This document shows, one piece after another, positions 5,765-14,160 of a DNA stretch of 16,032 bases (position 1 is the stretch's first letter; each line of letters opens with the position of its first letter). The stretch is taken from the NCBI RefSeq assembly GCF_949282365.1, contig NZ_CASDOY010000048.1, forward strand, positions 1 through 16,032, written 5' to 3'. The position numbers and the translations under genes are program-made. The DNA is from an uncultured Desulfovibrio sp. Lineage in GTDB: Bacteria; Desulfobacterota; Desulfovibrionia; Desulfovibrionales; Desulfovibrionaceae. Under the pieces are notes generated by a model that was not told where the DNA came from, searched no databases, and worked only from the letters and a program-made list of their open reading frames with translations.

Positions 5765-8008
5765 CTAACGGTAGTACAGGTTGCGCCCGCCCATGGTGAG
5801 CAGGGCCTGCTTGAGATTGGCACGGATCTGGCGACGGTCCCAGATGCCCTGGATATGCCCGCGCGACAGCGCCCGGTAGGAACGGTGGTACTTGGGCGGG
5901 ATGTCCATGCCGGTGGTCTCCTTGATGACGCCGGGACCGGCGAAGCCGATGTTGGAGGAGCGCACCGCGAACTGGTAGGGCGCGCAGCCCAGGAAGCTGG
6001 CCACGGGACCGGCGAAGGAGTTGGTATCGTAGAGCACCAGGTACAGGCCGCCGGACTCGATGTAGCGGCGCACGGCCACGGTGCAGCGCGGCATCTGGAT
6101 GACGCCGTGGGTGCCTTCCTGGATGCGGATGCCGGCGGTGCCGTGCACATAGGCCAGGAAGGGATAGCGCTTCTTGGCGGCGCGGGCGGCGGCCTCCACG
6201 AACTTGTAGCCTTCGGCGGCGCCGAAGGAACCGCCGCGGAAGGTGCCCATGAGCATGGCCACCACCATCTTGATGCCGTCGATGCGGGCCTCGAAGGTCA
6301 TGCAGCCGCTGCGGCAGCCGGTCTTTTCCTGGGCGGCCCTGATGCGCTCCTCGAAGTTGGGGAAGTTCAGCGGGTTGCCGGCTTCGATCTCGCGGTTGAA
6401 CTCGAAGACCGAGCCCTTGTCGAAGACGTTCTGCACATACCATTCCGGTTCCATGGGGAAGTGGTAGCCGCAATGGCTGCACACGCCCGCGAACTCGGCG
6501 AACAGGTCCGGGCCCCAGAGGTCCAGGCAGCCGTAGGAGGCGCTGTTGGGGCAGGTGATGGTGCGGTCGATCTTGTAGCGCGGCGAGAGGTAGTTCCACT
6601 TGCTCACGCGGTTGTCTTCCACCCAGTTGGACAGGGTGGTCAGTTCCTTGGCCGCGGCCTTCTTTTCCGCCGGGGAGGCGATGCGCTTCCAGGGGCTGAA
6701 GATGCGGCCCTTGAACACGTCCCATTCGCTGCCCAGCTCTTCCAGGATGTTGTGCAGCTTGCGCTTGTGGCGGCGCAGGAAGTCGTACTTGAAGTGCATC
6801 CAGGGCTTGGTGGCCCAGTCGCGCAGGGCGGCGGCGTTCTTGGCCAGGAAGGGCCGGTTGTCGATGGCGGCCGAGCGCGACAGGCGCAGGAACTTCTGCT
6901 GGCGGCGTTCGCGCATGCGGTTCTTGGCCGCGCCGGACATGCCCCAGCGCACATACATCTCGTCCAGGTTGGCCTCGGGGTTGCGCAGGCGCGCCAGGGC
7001 CAGGCCGCGGATCACGGGCGGCTTGGTGTTGCTGATGACCACCTCGTCGGTGGCGCGCAGCACTTCCTGCCGCAGGGCGCGGAAAAAGTCGAAGTGATGC
7101 GGCCGGGCGCCCAGGGCGGGTTCCTGCACCACGCTGTCGATGTAGCCGAAGCCGAGGTTGTCCTGGGCCGTGATGTGCAGGTTCTGGGCGCAGTGCTCGA
7201 TGAGCTCGGGCGCGGCGCGCTGCCCGGCCTTGAGGCGGCCTTCGATGGCGGCCCCGCCTTCGGGCGAGATGACCGAGTAGTAGCCGTGGGAGAGCATGAG
7301 GCGCTTGTCGGCCAGGCCGATGGCCTCGGCGCCGCCGGAGCCGCCCTCGGAGATGATGGAGATCACGGGCACGCGCAGGCCGGCCATGGTGTAGATGTTG
7401 CGGGCGATCTGCTGGGCCGCGCCGGGGTAGTCCTCGATGGGATAGGAGCCGGGCGTGAAGATGTAGCAGTGGATGGGGATGCCCTCGGTCTCGGCCACGC
7501 GCATGTACTGCAGGGCCTTGGCGTTGCCCCAGGGCTTCACGGAGCCGCCGTTGCGGAACTCGGCGCCGTGGCCCTTTTCCTGCCCGATGACCATCACCGA
7601 CTGGGTGTGCATCTTCTTGCCGCGGCGGCGGGTGAAGACCGCGCGGGCGATGAGCATGCTGGGGTCGAGGCTGTGCTCGTCCTGGCCGCCCACCTCGGTG
7701 AAGTTGTCATAGACGTTCTCCAGGATGTCACGCAGACAGATGCGCTGGGGATGGCGCACGATGCGTACCCGGTCCATGGGCGTGATGAGCTTTTCCAGCC
7801 GTTTTTCCACAAAGACGAACAGGTCTTCCAGCGAGGCGATCTCGGTGTGGGGGTCCTCAAGGGCGCCGCTGCGGACGTTGGCGGTGAACTCGGCCAGCTT
7901 TTCGTCCAGCAGGCGGATGCTGTCCTCATGCTTGCCCGCGAAGATGTCGCGCGTATACGAGAGCCTGTCGCTCAGGCTTTGGATGCGTTTTTCGATAGTG
8001 TTGTCCAT
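5765..8008 (-). CDS. Fused AccA-AccD-like carboxyltransferase of an acetyl-CoA carboxylase-type enzyme
   Basis: The 747-residue cytoplasmic protein would transfer the carboxyl group from carboxybiotin to an acyl-CoA, acetyl-CoA being the likely acceptor for fatty-acid synthesis. Residues ~60-320 resemble AccA: PIHCYIFTPGSYP near 178-190, then SEGGSGGAEAIG at 220-231, the oxyanion-hole loop. Residues ~480-747 resemble AccD: Cys 486, 494, 510 and 513, then RGGSFGAAEG (591-600), GTAGIRIQEG (623-632) and NIGFAGPGVI (686-695). The order alpha then beta is the reverse of the beta-alpha order in many single-chain carboxyltransferases. A basic linker (~330-480) joins the halves. The zinc ribbon is unusual: the first Cys pair is C-x7-C rather than C-x2-C, while the C-x15-C-x2-C remainder matches AccD. 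The ATG has only a weak ribosome-binding site. The acceptor substrate cannot be read from sequence. Confidence 0.9.
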   Translation of the reverse strand: MDNTIEKRIQSLSDRLSYTRDIFAGKHEDSIRLLDEKLAEFTANVRSGALEDPHTEIASLEDLFVFVEKRLEKLITPMDRVRIVRHPQRICLRDILENVYDNFTEVGGQDEHSLDPSMLIARAVFTRRRGKKMHTQSVMVIGQEKGHGAEFRNGGSVKPWGNAKALQYMRVAETEGIPIHCYIFTPGSYPIEDYPGAAQQIARNIYTMAGLRVPVISIISEGGSGGAEAIGLADKRLMLSHGYYSVISPEGGAAIEGRLKAGQRAAPELIEHCAQNLHITAQDNLGFGYIDSVVQEPALGARPHHFDFFRALRQEVLRATDEVVISNTKPPVIRGLALARLRNPEANLDEMYVRWGMSGAAKNRMRERRQQKFLRLSRSAAIDNRPFLAKNAAALRDWATKPWMHFKYDFLRRHKRKLHNILEELGSEWDVFKGRIFSPWKRIASPAEKKAAAKELTTLSNWVEDNRVSKWNYLSPRYKIDRTITCPNSASYGCLDLWGPDLFAEFAGVCSHCGYHFPMEPEWYVQNVFDKGSVFEFNREIEAGNPLNFPNFEERIRAAQEKTGCRSGCMTFEARIDGIKMVVAMLMGTFRGGSFGAAEGYKFVEAAARAAKKRYPFLAYVHGTAGIRIQEGTHGVIQMPRCTVAVRRYIESGGLYLVLYDTNSFAGPVASFLGCAPYQFAVRSSNIGFAGPGVIKETTGMDIPPKYHRSYRALSRGHIQGIWDRRQIRANLKQALLTMGGRNLYYR

Positions 8009-8041
8009 AATCTGCTTGCGCCGTTTGACGTTGATGGGAGG

Positions 8042-8063
8042 GGGCCGCCGCGCGGGGCGGCCC
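8042..8063. other. GC hairpin in the gap between biotin carboxylase and carboxyltransferase genes
   Basis: GGGCCGCC (8042-8049) pairs perfectly with GGCGGCCC (8056-8063) across six bases, directly after the biotin carboxylase stop in the 60-base gap. There is no U run. It resembles in position and composition the hairpin at 5731-5755. Confidence 0.45.
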
Positions 8064-8068
8064 GGCGG

Positions 8069-9508
8069 CTAGAAGCGCAGGGTCCGGGCGGTGTTGGTCC
8101 GCAGGAAATCCACGTTGGACTTGAGCGCCTCGCCGGCGTTGTTGCGGCCTTCCAGATGCAGGTTGTCCAGGAAGGAGACGCCGCGCGCCCGGGCCTCGGC
8201 CAGATCCTTGCCCCAGATGATGGCCAGGGCCAGGTTGGGGTCGAATTCGGTGGGGATCTCGTAGGGCGTGTCGGTGGGCACATGGGTCAGCATGGTGAGC
8301 CAGGGCTCCTCCTTCCAGGTGAAGCGCTCGATGCGGCCCACCCAGGGGGTGAAGCCGTTGTCCGGGTCTTCGGCGATGAGGCGGTATTCGATGCCCACGC
8401 CGTCGAAGGTCACGTCGTCCTGGGTATAGCCCAGGGGCTCGCCCAGGCCGATGCGGATCTGCTCGGCGATGAGGTCCACGGGGCCCTCGTGGTTGCGGAT
8501 GCTGGAGATGCAGGCCGAGACGCCGTTCTCCACCTGGATGCGGGTGTTCACTTCCATGAGGAAGGGCTCGCCCTGGCGGGTGACGATCCATTCCCAGGTG
8601 CCCACGTTGTCATAGCCCACCTTGCGGGCCATGGTCAGGGAGTAGTGGACGATGTCCTGCAGCACCTTGGCGGCGTCGAAGCTGTAGTCCATCTGGCTGG
8701 GCACGAAGCCCGGGGCCACTTCCACGCGCTTCTGCAGGCCGGTGGACTGGATGGAGCAGTTGCGGGTGCCGAAATGTACGGGGTTCTTGCCGCTGCGGTC
8801 GGAGACGATCTGGACTTCCAGATGGTTGAAGTCCGTGATGCGCTGCTCGATGAGCACGCCCTCGTCCTTGAACTGGCGCATGGCGTAGTTGCGGATGCGG
8901 CGGTAGACGGAGCGGAAGTTGTCGATGTCGTAGACTTCCTCGATGCCCATGCCGCCGCCGCCGGCCGAGGCCTTGACCAGCACCAGCGGGCGCTTGATGC
9001 CCTGCAGCTCCTGGAACTCGAACACGCTGCGGGCGATGCGCTCGGCTTCCATCTCGTCATAGATGGGGCGGTCGGAGCCGGGCACGGTGGGCACGTCCAG
9101 GCTGCGGGCCAGACGCTTGGTGTTGATCTTGTCGCCCAGCTCGCGGATGATCTTCCACGAGGGGCCGATGAAGATCATCTTGCGGTCGCGTTTGGTCACG
9201 CGGCGGGCGAAGCGGAAGTCTTCGGCGAAGAAGCCGTAGCCGGGGTGCACGGCCGTGCAGCCGGCCTGGTCGGCCACGGACATGAGTTCGTTGGCGTCGT
9301 GATAGGAAGAGACGCGGAACAGGCTGCGCTCGCCGCCGTTCTCACGGGCGTAGCGCACATGGCCCGAAGCGGCGTCCTCGGCGGTATAGATGGCGGTAAA
9401 GGCCACACCCAGCTTGCGGCAGGCCCGCATGATGCGTATGGCGATCTCGCCGCGGTTGGCGACGAGGACCTTGTGCTGTTGCAAAGAATCTTTCTGGCTG
9501 GTCTCCAA
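8069..9508 (-). CDS. accC: Biotin carboxylase-like ATP-grasp protein
   Basis: This 479-residue protein would carboxylate a biotin carrier using ATP and bicarbonate. It shows the family in order: VLVANRGEIAIRI (14-26), HPGYGFFAED (88-97), the glycine-rich ATP loop KASAGGGGMGI (179-189), NCSIQSTGLQK (250-260) and NTRIQVEN (321-328). The lysine of the Q-K segment and the Arg, Gln, Val and Glu of the RIQVE segment, which bind bicarbonate and biotin in Escherichia coli AccC, are kept. Two departures are clear: RDCSIQRR has become RNCSIQST, and QVEHPVTE has become QVENGVSA. The start is TTG at 9506-9508, preceded by AGGAGA five bases upstream; no ATG in frame fits as well. It is the first gene of the five-gene run, diverging from the purine nucleoside phosphorylase gene. 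No convincing promoter was found in 9509-9649 on this strand. Confidence 0.9.
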   Translation of the reverse strand: METSQKDSLQQHKVLVANRGEIAIRIMRACRKLGVAFTAIYTAEDAASGHVRYARENGGERSLFRVSSYHDANELMSVADQAGCTAVHPGYGFFAEDFRFARRVTKRDRKMIFIGPSWKIIRELGDKINTKRLARSLDVPTVPGSDRPIYDEMEAERIARSVFEFQELQGIKRPLVLVKASAGGGGMGIEEVYDIDNFRSVYRRIRNYAMRQFKDEGVLIEQRITDFNHLEVQIVSDRSGKNPVHFGTRNCSIQSTGLQKRVEVAPGFVPSQMDYSFDAAKVLQDIVHYSLTMARKVGYDNVGTWEWIVTRQGEPFLMEVNTRIQVENGVSACISSIRNHEGPVDLIAEQIRIGLGEPLGYTQDDVTFDGVGIEYRLIAEDPDNGFTPWVGRIERFTWKEEPWLTMLTHVPTDTPYEIPTEFDPNLALAIIWGKDLAEARARGVSFLDNLHLEGRNNAGEALKSNVDFLRTNTARTLRF

Positions 9509-9540
9509 GGCGGTCTCCTGAGGGCGGTGCTGTGCCGCTC

Positions 9541-9569
9541 TTGTGAAATGGGCGCCGGCGCGCTATAAA
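9541..9569 (+). promoter_or_regulatory. Candidate sigma70 promoter of the purine nucleoside phosphorylase gene
   Basis: TTGTGA (9541-9546) is followed after exactly 17 bases by TATAAA (9564-9569), matching four and five of six consensus bases. The start of transcription would be near 9576, giving a leader of about 75 bases. The spacer is GC-rich and contains a GCGCCGGCGC palindrome. Confidence 0.55.
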
Positions 9570-9649
9570 GCGATGCGCCTTTGCCGCTGAAAAACAAAAG
9601 CTCCTACAGCATATCGGCCTGGTCTTCAATATCTGAGAGGGACAATTTT

Positions 9650-10480
9650 ATGCAAAACTGGCAAGAAGTCCAGCTCGTGCTGGCCGCGCTCCGGCGCCGT
9701 CTGGGGGCCGCGCTGCCCGGCCGCCCCCATGCGGCCCTCATCCTGGGCACCGGCCTTTCGGGCCTGGTGGAGCGCATGGAGGACGTGGTCAGCGTGCCCT
9801 ATGCCGAGCTGCCGGGCTTCCCGGTCTCCACCGTGGCCTCGCATGCCGGGGCCTTCGTGCTGGGGCGTCTGGGCGGGCGCACCGTGCTGGCGCAGCAGGG
9901 CCGCTGCCATCTTTACGAGGGCTTCGGCCCGGACAAGGTCTGCATGGGCGTGCGCGTCATGGCGGGCCTGGGCGCGCGGACCCTGATCCTGACCAATGCC
10001 GCGGGCGCGCTGAACCCGCAGTTCGAGGCCGGGGGCCTGATGTGCATCAGCGACCAGATCAATTTCACCGGAGCCTCGCCCCTGACCGGGCCCAACCACG
10101 AGGCCTGGGGCGAGCGCTTCCCCGACATGAGCGCCATCTATGACGCCGGCCTGCGCGACCTGGCCTGCCGCTGTGCGCTCGGCCTGGGCATCCGCCTGGA
10201 GCGCGGCGTCTACATCGGCGTGCGCGGCCCGCAGATGGAAAGCCCGGCCGAGACGCGCATGTTCCGCCAGTGGGGGGCCGACGCCGTGGGCATGAGCTCC
10301 GTGCTGGAGGTCATCGCCGCCCGCCATATGGGCCTGCGCGTACTGGGCATCTCCTGCCTGACCAACAAGAACCTGCCCGACTGCATGCGGCCCGCGCCCC
10401 TGGAGGAGGTCATCGCCGTGGCCGGGCGGGCCGGGCGGGATCTGGGCCGCCTTGTGGAAGCGGTGGTGACAAATCTGTAA
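9650..10480 (+). CDS. punA: Purine nucleoside phosphorylase, trimeric (class I) family
   Basis: The enzyme splits purine nucleosides with phosphate to free base and (deoxy)ribose 1-phosphate in purine salvage. The ATG at 9650 is preceded by GAGAGGG eight bases upstream; an in-frame TTG at 9581 would add residues that do not look like the family. The 276-residue product has the phosphate-binding loop ILGTGLSG (31-38), RCHLYEG (85-91), TNAAGALN (115-122), the GPQMESPAETR segment (193-203) with Glu197, VGMSSVLEVIAARH (213-226) and TNK (238-240) with Asn239. The Glu/Asn pair corresponds to human PNP Glu201/Asn243 and predicts preference for the 6-oxopurines inosine and guanosine. The GTGLSG loop departs slightly from the common GSGLG. 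A terminator follows at once. Confidence 0.93.
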   Translation: MQNWQEVQLVLAALRRRLGAALPGRPHAALILGTGLSGLVERMEDVVSVPYAELPGFPVSTVASHAGAFVLGRLGGRTVLAQQGRCHLYEGFGPDKVCMGVRVMAGLGARTLILTNAAGALNPQFEAGGLMCISDQINFTGASPLTGPNHEAWGERFPDMSAIYDAGLRDLACRCALGLGIRLERGVYIGVRGPQMESPAETRMFRQWGADAVGMSSVLEVIAARHMGLRVLGISCLTNKNLPDCMRPAPLEEVIAVAGRAGRDLGRLVEAVVTNL

Positions 10481-10494
10481 AAATCGCGTACACC
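10466..10494 (+). promoter_or_regulatory. Weak candidate promoter for typA inside the end of the phosphorylase gene
   Basis: GTGACA (10466-10471) and TACACC (10489-10494) are 17 bases apart. The -35 matches five of six bases and the -10 three. Transcription would start near 10501, within the terminator hairpin, so the transcript would carry only its 3' arm and escape termination. This is suggested mainly because typA lies directly beyond the terminator and needs a start of its own. Confidence 0.25.
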
Positions 10495-10497
10495 ATG

Positions 10498-10528
10498 CGC
10501 CCCGGCATCACTCCGGGGCGATTTTTTT
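10498..10528 (+). terminator. Rho-independent terminator between purine nucleoside phosphorylase and typA
   Basis: CGCCCCGG (10498-10505) pairs with CCGGGGCG (10513-10520) across seven bases, followed by A and then seven T residues (10522-10528). AAAATCG at the phosphorylase stop codon can also pair with CGATTTT at the far side, extending the structure. The typA ATG is only 20 bases beyond the T run, so an attenuator role is possible. Confidence 0.85.
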
Positions 10529-10547
10529 ACCAGAGCGAGACAGAACT

Positions 10548-12377
<1,830 letters not shown>

Positions 12378-12400
12378 GGCCTGCTTTCCCGCATGCATGA

Positions 12401-12440
12401 GGCCGGCAGACAGGGACGCCATGTCTGCCGGCCCTTTTTT
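12401..12440 (+). terminator. Rho-independent terminator of typA
   Basis: GGCCGGCAGACA (12401-12412) pairs perfectly over 12 bp with 12422-12433 across a 9-base loop, then C and six T residues (12435-12440). It starts 23 bases after the typA stop. Confidence 0.92.
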
Positions 12441-12477
12441 ATGGGCGCCAGCCTGTTGCACGCCTGACGGGCGCAAC

Positions 12478-12502
12478 AAAAAACCACCCGCAGGGCGGGT
12501 GG
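12478..12502 (-). terminator. Rho-independent terminator of the exported-protein gene pair
   Basis: CCACCCGC (12484-12491) pairs with GCGGGTGG (12495-12502) across three bases, and the minus strand then has six U residues (12478-12483). It lies about 95 bases past the stop of the gene ending at 12598 and is convergent with the typA terminator. Confidence 0.87.
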
Positions 12503-12597
12503 TCCCGATCTTTCCGGCGGACAGGCCCGCAAAGCCGCGGTACGGGTCGGCCCGGGACGTGTGCGGTGCCGTATGGGCAGGCCGGGCCCGCAGGCTG

Positions 12598-13086
12598 TCA
12601 GAACGTCCTGGGGAAAAGCCCGGGATCCAGGGCCGTGAAGTTGTCCCTCAGGACCTCCCTGAGTCTCGCGATGCCGGCCTTGTCATGTGCCAGGAGCATG
12701 AAGATGCTGGTCTGGCTGCCGTTGGAGGCTGCGTAACTGCTGCCGTACGCCTTGCGCTCCCGGGAAGAGAACTCCATGAGGCAGGTCCCGTCCCGGGTCG
12801 TGATGGGGCTGCAGGTGAAGCCGCCCCGCTCGAATTTGGCCCTGTAGCGCTCCACGAAGCGTTCGACCGGGACCCTGGCAGGGCCGATGATGAGGAGCAG
12901 GACCAGAGCGTCGCCGGGCTCATGCAGGGTCAGGTTGTAGAACTCGCCCTCTGTCCGGATCTGCTGCCAGCCCGGCGGCACCGTGAGCACGAAGCTGTCC
13001 GTCCTGATCTCCTCCGCCGCCGCGACCCGGGCGCAGAGCAGCAGAGCGAACAGCAGCGTGCTGAGCCGTATGGCGATATGTGTCAT
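12598..13086 (-). CDS. Small exported protein of unknown function, paralogue A
   Basis: The 162-residue product starts MTHIAIRLSTLL with a clear signal peptide cut after AAA (VAAA before EE), so the mature protein of about 138 residues is probably periplasmic. The ATG at 13084-13086 has GGAGGGA at good distance; an in-frame ATG at 13129-13131 lacks one. The mature start DSFVLTVPPGWQ resembles the beta-strand opening of DcrB/PsbP-like periplasmic proteins; that fold assignment is inference. Hand alignment with the neighbour at 13366-13857 gives about 40-45 % identity, with LIIGPA, EFSS and SIFML blocks shared, so they are tandem duplicates. It has two cysteines in the mature part where the neighbour has one, so only this copy could form an internal disulfide. 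A short ORF overlaps its start by ATGA. No function is known to me. Confidence 0.8.
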   Translation of the reverse strand: MTHIAIRLSTLLFALLLCARVAAAEEIRTDSFVLTVPPGWQQIRTEGEFYNLTLHEPGDALVLLLIIGPARVPVERFVERYRAKFERGGFTCSPITTRDGTCLMEFSSRERKAYGSSYAASNGSQTSIFMLLAHDKAGIARLREVLRDNFTALDPGLFPRTF

Positions 13087-13118
13087 GGTCTCCCTCCGTA
13101 CCTGTGCGCTCGTGCCAT
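13083..13118 (-). CDS. Possible 11-codon leader ORF overlapping the start of paralogue A
   Basis: On the minus strand ATG at 13116-13118 opens MARAHRYGGRP and stops at TGA (13083-13085), which overlaps the downstream ATG as ATGA. A GGGGGGAAA stretch precedes it, as before the other paralogue, and its first two codons after ATG (GCA CG-) equal the start of that paralogue (MAR). It is probably the old start of the gene, displaced by a local tandem duplication, and could couple translation. Expression is unproven. Confidence 0.3.
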   Translation of the reverse strand: MARAHRYGGRP

Positions 13119-13146
13119 GGTTTCCCCCCATGACTGTGCGCTCGTG
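13084..13146. repeat. Tandem duplication of the ribosome-binding-site/start segment of paralogue A
   Basis: Two 31-base units, 13084-13114 and 13116-13146, match at 26 of 31 positions with one base between them. Each starts CATGGT, has a pyrimidine-rich core (the Shine-Dalgarno on the minus strand) and ends CTGTGCGCTCGTG. The second unit also resembles the start region of paralogue B at 13850-13895, so the order of events was probably gene duplication and then leader duplication in one copy. Confidence 0.75.
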
Positions 13147-13331
13147 ACCGTGCCCGCCGCAGGGCAGCGGCCCGGACGCCGTTGCCGTCCCCGGCACGTT
13201 GCGGCACTGTCCGCAGCCAGTTTTGGGGGGAAGGGGCCCCATCCTTGCCCCGGCGCGCTTTTTCAGACGGGCACGGGAGCATGCGCCACGCATCCGTGAC
13301 CGGACCTGCGTGACGGGTGCTTTCTCGTTAT

Positions 13332-13347
13332 TTGCAATAAATTGCAA
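13332..13347. promoter_or_regulatory. Palindrome between the two exported-protein genes
   Basis: TTGCAATAAATTGCAA is a perfect inverted repeat with 6-bp arms around TAAA; one more T/A pair extends it on both sides. It lies in the 279-base gap between the paralogues, 19 bases after the stop of the upstream gene, in a small AT-rich patch inside GC-rich sequence. It may be an operator for a downstream promoter; I found no convincing -35/-10 pair nearby and no U run for termination. The rest of 13147-13331 shows nothing. Confidence 0.35.
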
Positions 13348-13365
13348 AAGTCGTGTCAGCAGGCT

Positions 13366-13857
13366 CTAGAAGGAAGCCGGGAAGAGCTTGGGCTCGAGAG
13401 CCTTGAAGTTGGCCTTCAGGAAGTCCTTGAGCTGGAGCAGGCTGTCCTTCGCAGGCGCCATGAGCATGAAGATGCTGCTCTTGACGCCGTCGGAGGTGGT
13501 GTAGCCCTGGCCGTACAGGCCCTGTTCCTGGGAGGAGAACTCCAGGGTCCAGGTATCGCCCTTGGCAACGGGCTGGCTGCAGATGAAGCCGGACTGCTCG
13601 AACTTGGTCTTGTACTGCTCGACGAGCTGCCTGGCCGAGAGGCTGGCAGGGCCGATGATGAGGCTCAGGGCCTGGGTGCTGTCGGTCTTCTGCAGCATCA
13701 GGATATAGACGCCCTGTTCCTGGGCGACGACCTTCTGCCAGCCCTGCGGGATAGTGAGCGTGAAGCTGTCCGTCTCCACTTCTTCCGCCAGGGCGACCTG
13801 GGCGCAGAGCAGCAGAGACAGCAGAGCTGCCGTGACCAGAGTTGCGATACGTGCCAT
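13366..13857 (-). CDS. Small exported protein of unknown function, paralogue B
   Basis: The 163-residue product starts MARIATLVTAALL, with a signal peptide cut after ALA before EE; the mature protein should be periplasmic. The ATG at 13855-13857 has GAGGGGGAAA just upstream. The mature part opens EEVETDSFTLTIPQGWQ and shares blocks LIIGPA, KFE, EFSS, SSIFML, NFKALEPKLFP with paralogue A downstream. The family resembles DcrB/PsbP-like single-domain periplasmic proteins in its first strands only, so the fold is a guess. Unlike paralogue A it has one mature cysteine. The two genes are 279 bases apart in the same direction and end at the terminator at 12478-12502; whether they share one transcript is unclear. 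The base usage is native. Confidence 0.82.
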   Translation of the reverse strand: MARIATLVTAALLSLLLCAQVALAEEVETDSFTLTIPQGWQKVVAQEQGVYILMLQKTDSTQALSLIIGPASLSARQLVEQYKTKFEQSGFICSQPVAKGDTWTLEFSSQEQGLYGQGYTTSDGVKSSIFMLMAPAKDSLLQLKDFLKANFKALEPKLFPASF

Positions 13858-13895
13858 AGTTTCCCCCTCATGACTGTGCGGCCCGGCCGTGCCCG
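13850..13895. repeat. Leader sequence shared with paralogue A
   Basis: This stretch (CGTGCCATAGTTTCCCCC, then CATGACTGTGCG, ending CCGTGCCCG) matches the segment at about 13111-13156 upstream of paralogue A with few differences. The duplicated unit therefore included the start codon, ribosome-binding site and about 35 bases of upstream DNA. Confidence 0.7.
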
Positions 13896-14160
13896 ATGCT
13901 GGGCGGAGGCCGGGACACGGGTACGCGCTGTGCCGCTGCGTGGCGGCGGTCAGCAAATGGAGCTGCCCCGGCTGCCGTCCCCTCCGGGCCCGATGGCGGA
14001 TGGCTGCGCCCCCTGGCGCCCGGCCCCCTTGCCGTGACGCCGTGCGCGTCCGGGCGGCAAGACACGCTCCCGCGTCCCGCTGCGGCGCCATCCGCCGCCT
14101 GCCGGCTCCCGGCTGCCCCAGGGCAGCTGCCACGGGCATCATGCCCGCGGATGGATGCGC
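13858..14160. other. Gap between the DsrE-like gene and paralogue B
   Basis: About 300 very GC-rich bases carry no gene I can support. Apart from the shared leader at 13858-13895, there is one inverted repeat CGGGCATCATGCCCG (about 14131-14145) just after the DsrE-like stop, without a U run; it may end or protect that transcript. No clear promoter for paralogue B is visible. Confidence 0.4.

Noticed and set aside
3629..9568. A plus-strand open frame of 1979 codons across the carboxylase operon
   Set aside because: It is the exact antisense of five well-recognised minus-strand genes. Its translation is rich in Gly, His, Ala and Val with no domain, and high GC removes stop codons.
9581..9649. 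An earlier TTG start for purine nucleoside phosphorylase
   Set aside because: It has no ribosome-binding site and lies almost at the predicted transcription start; the ATG at 9650 has GAGAGGG and gives a normal family N-terminus.
12397..13299. A plus-strand frame of 300 codons downstream of typA
   Set aside because: It runs through two terminators and antisense to the exported-protein gene; no domain is visible.
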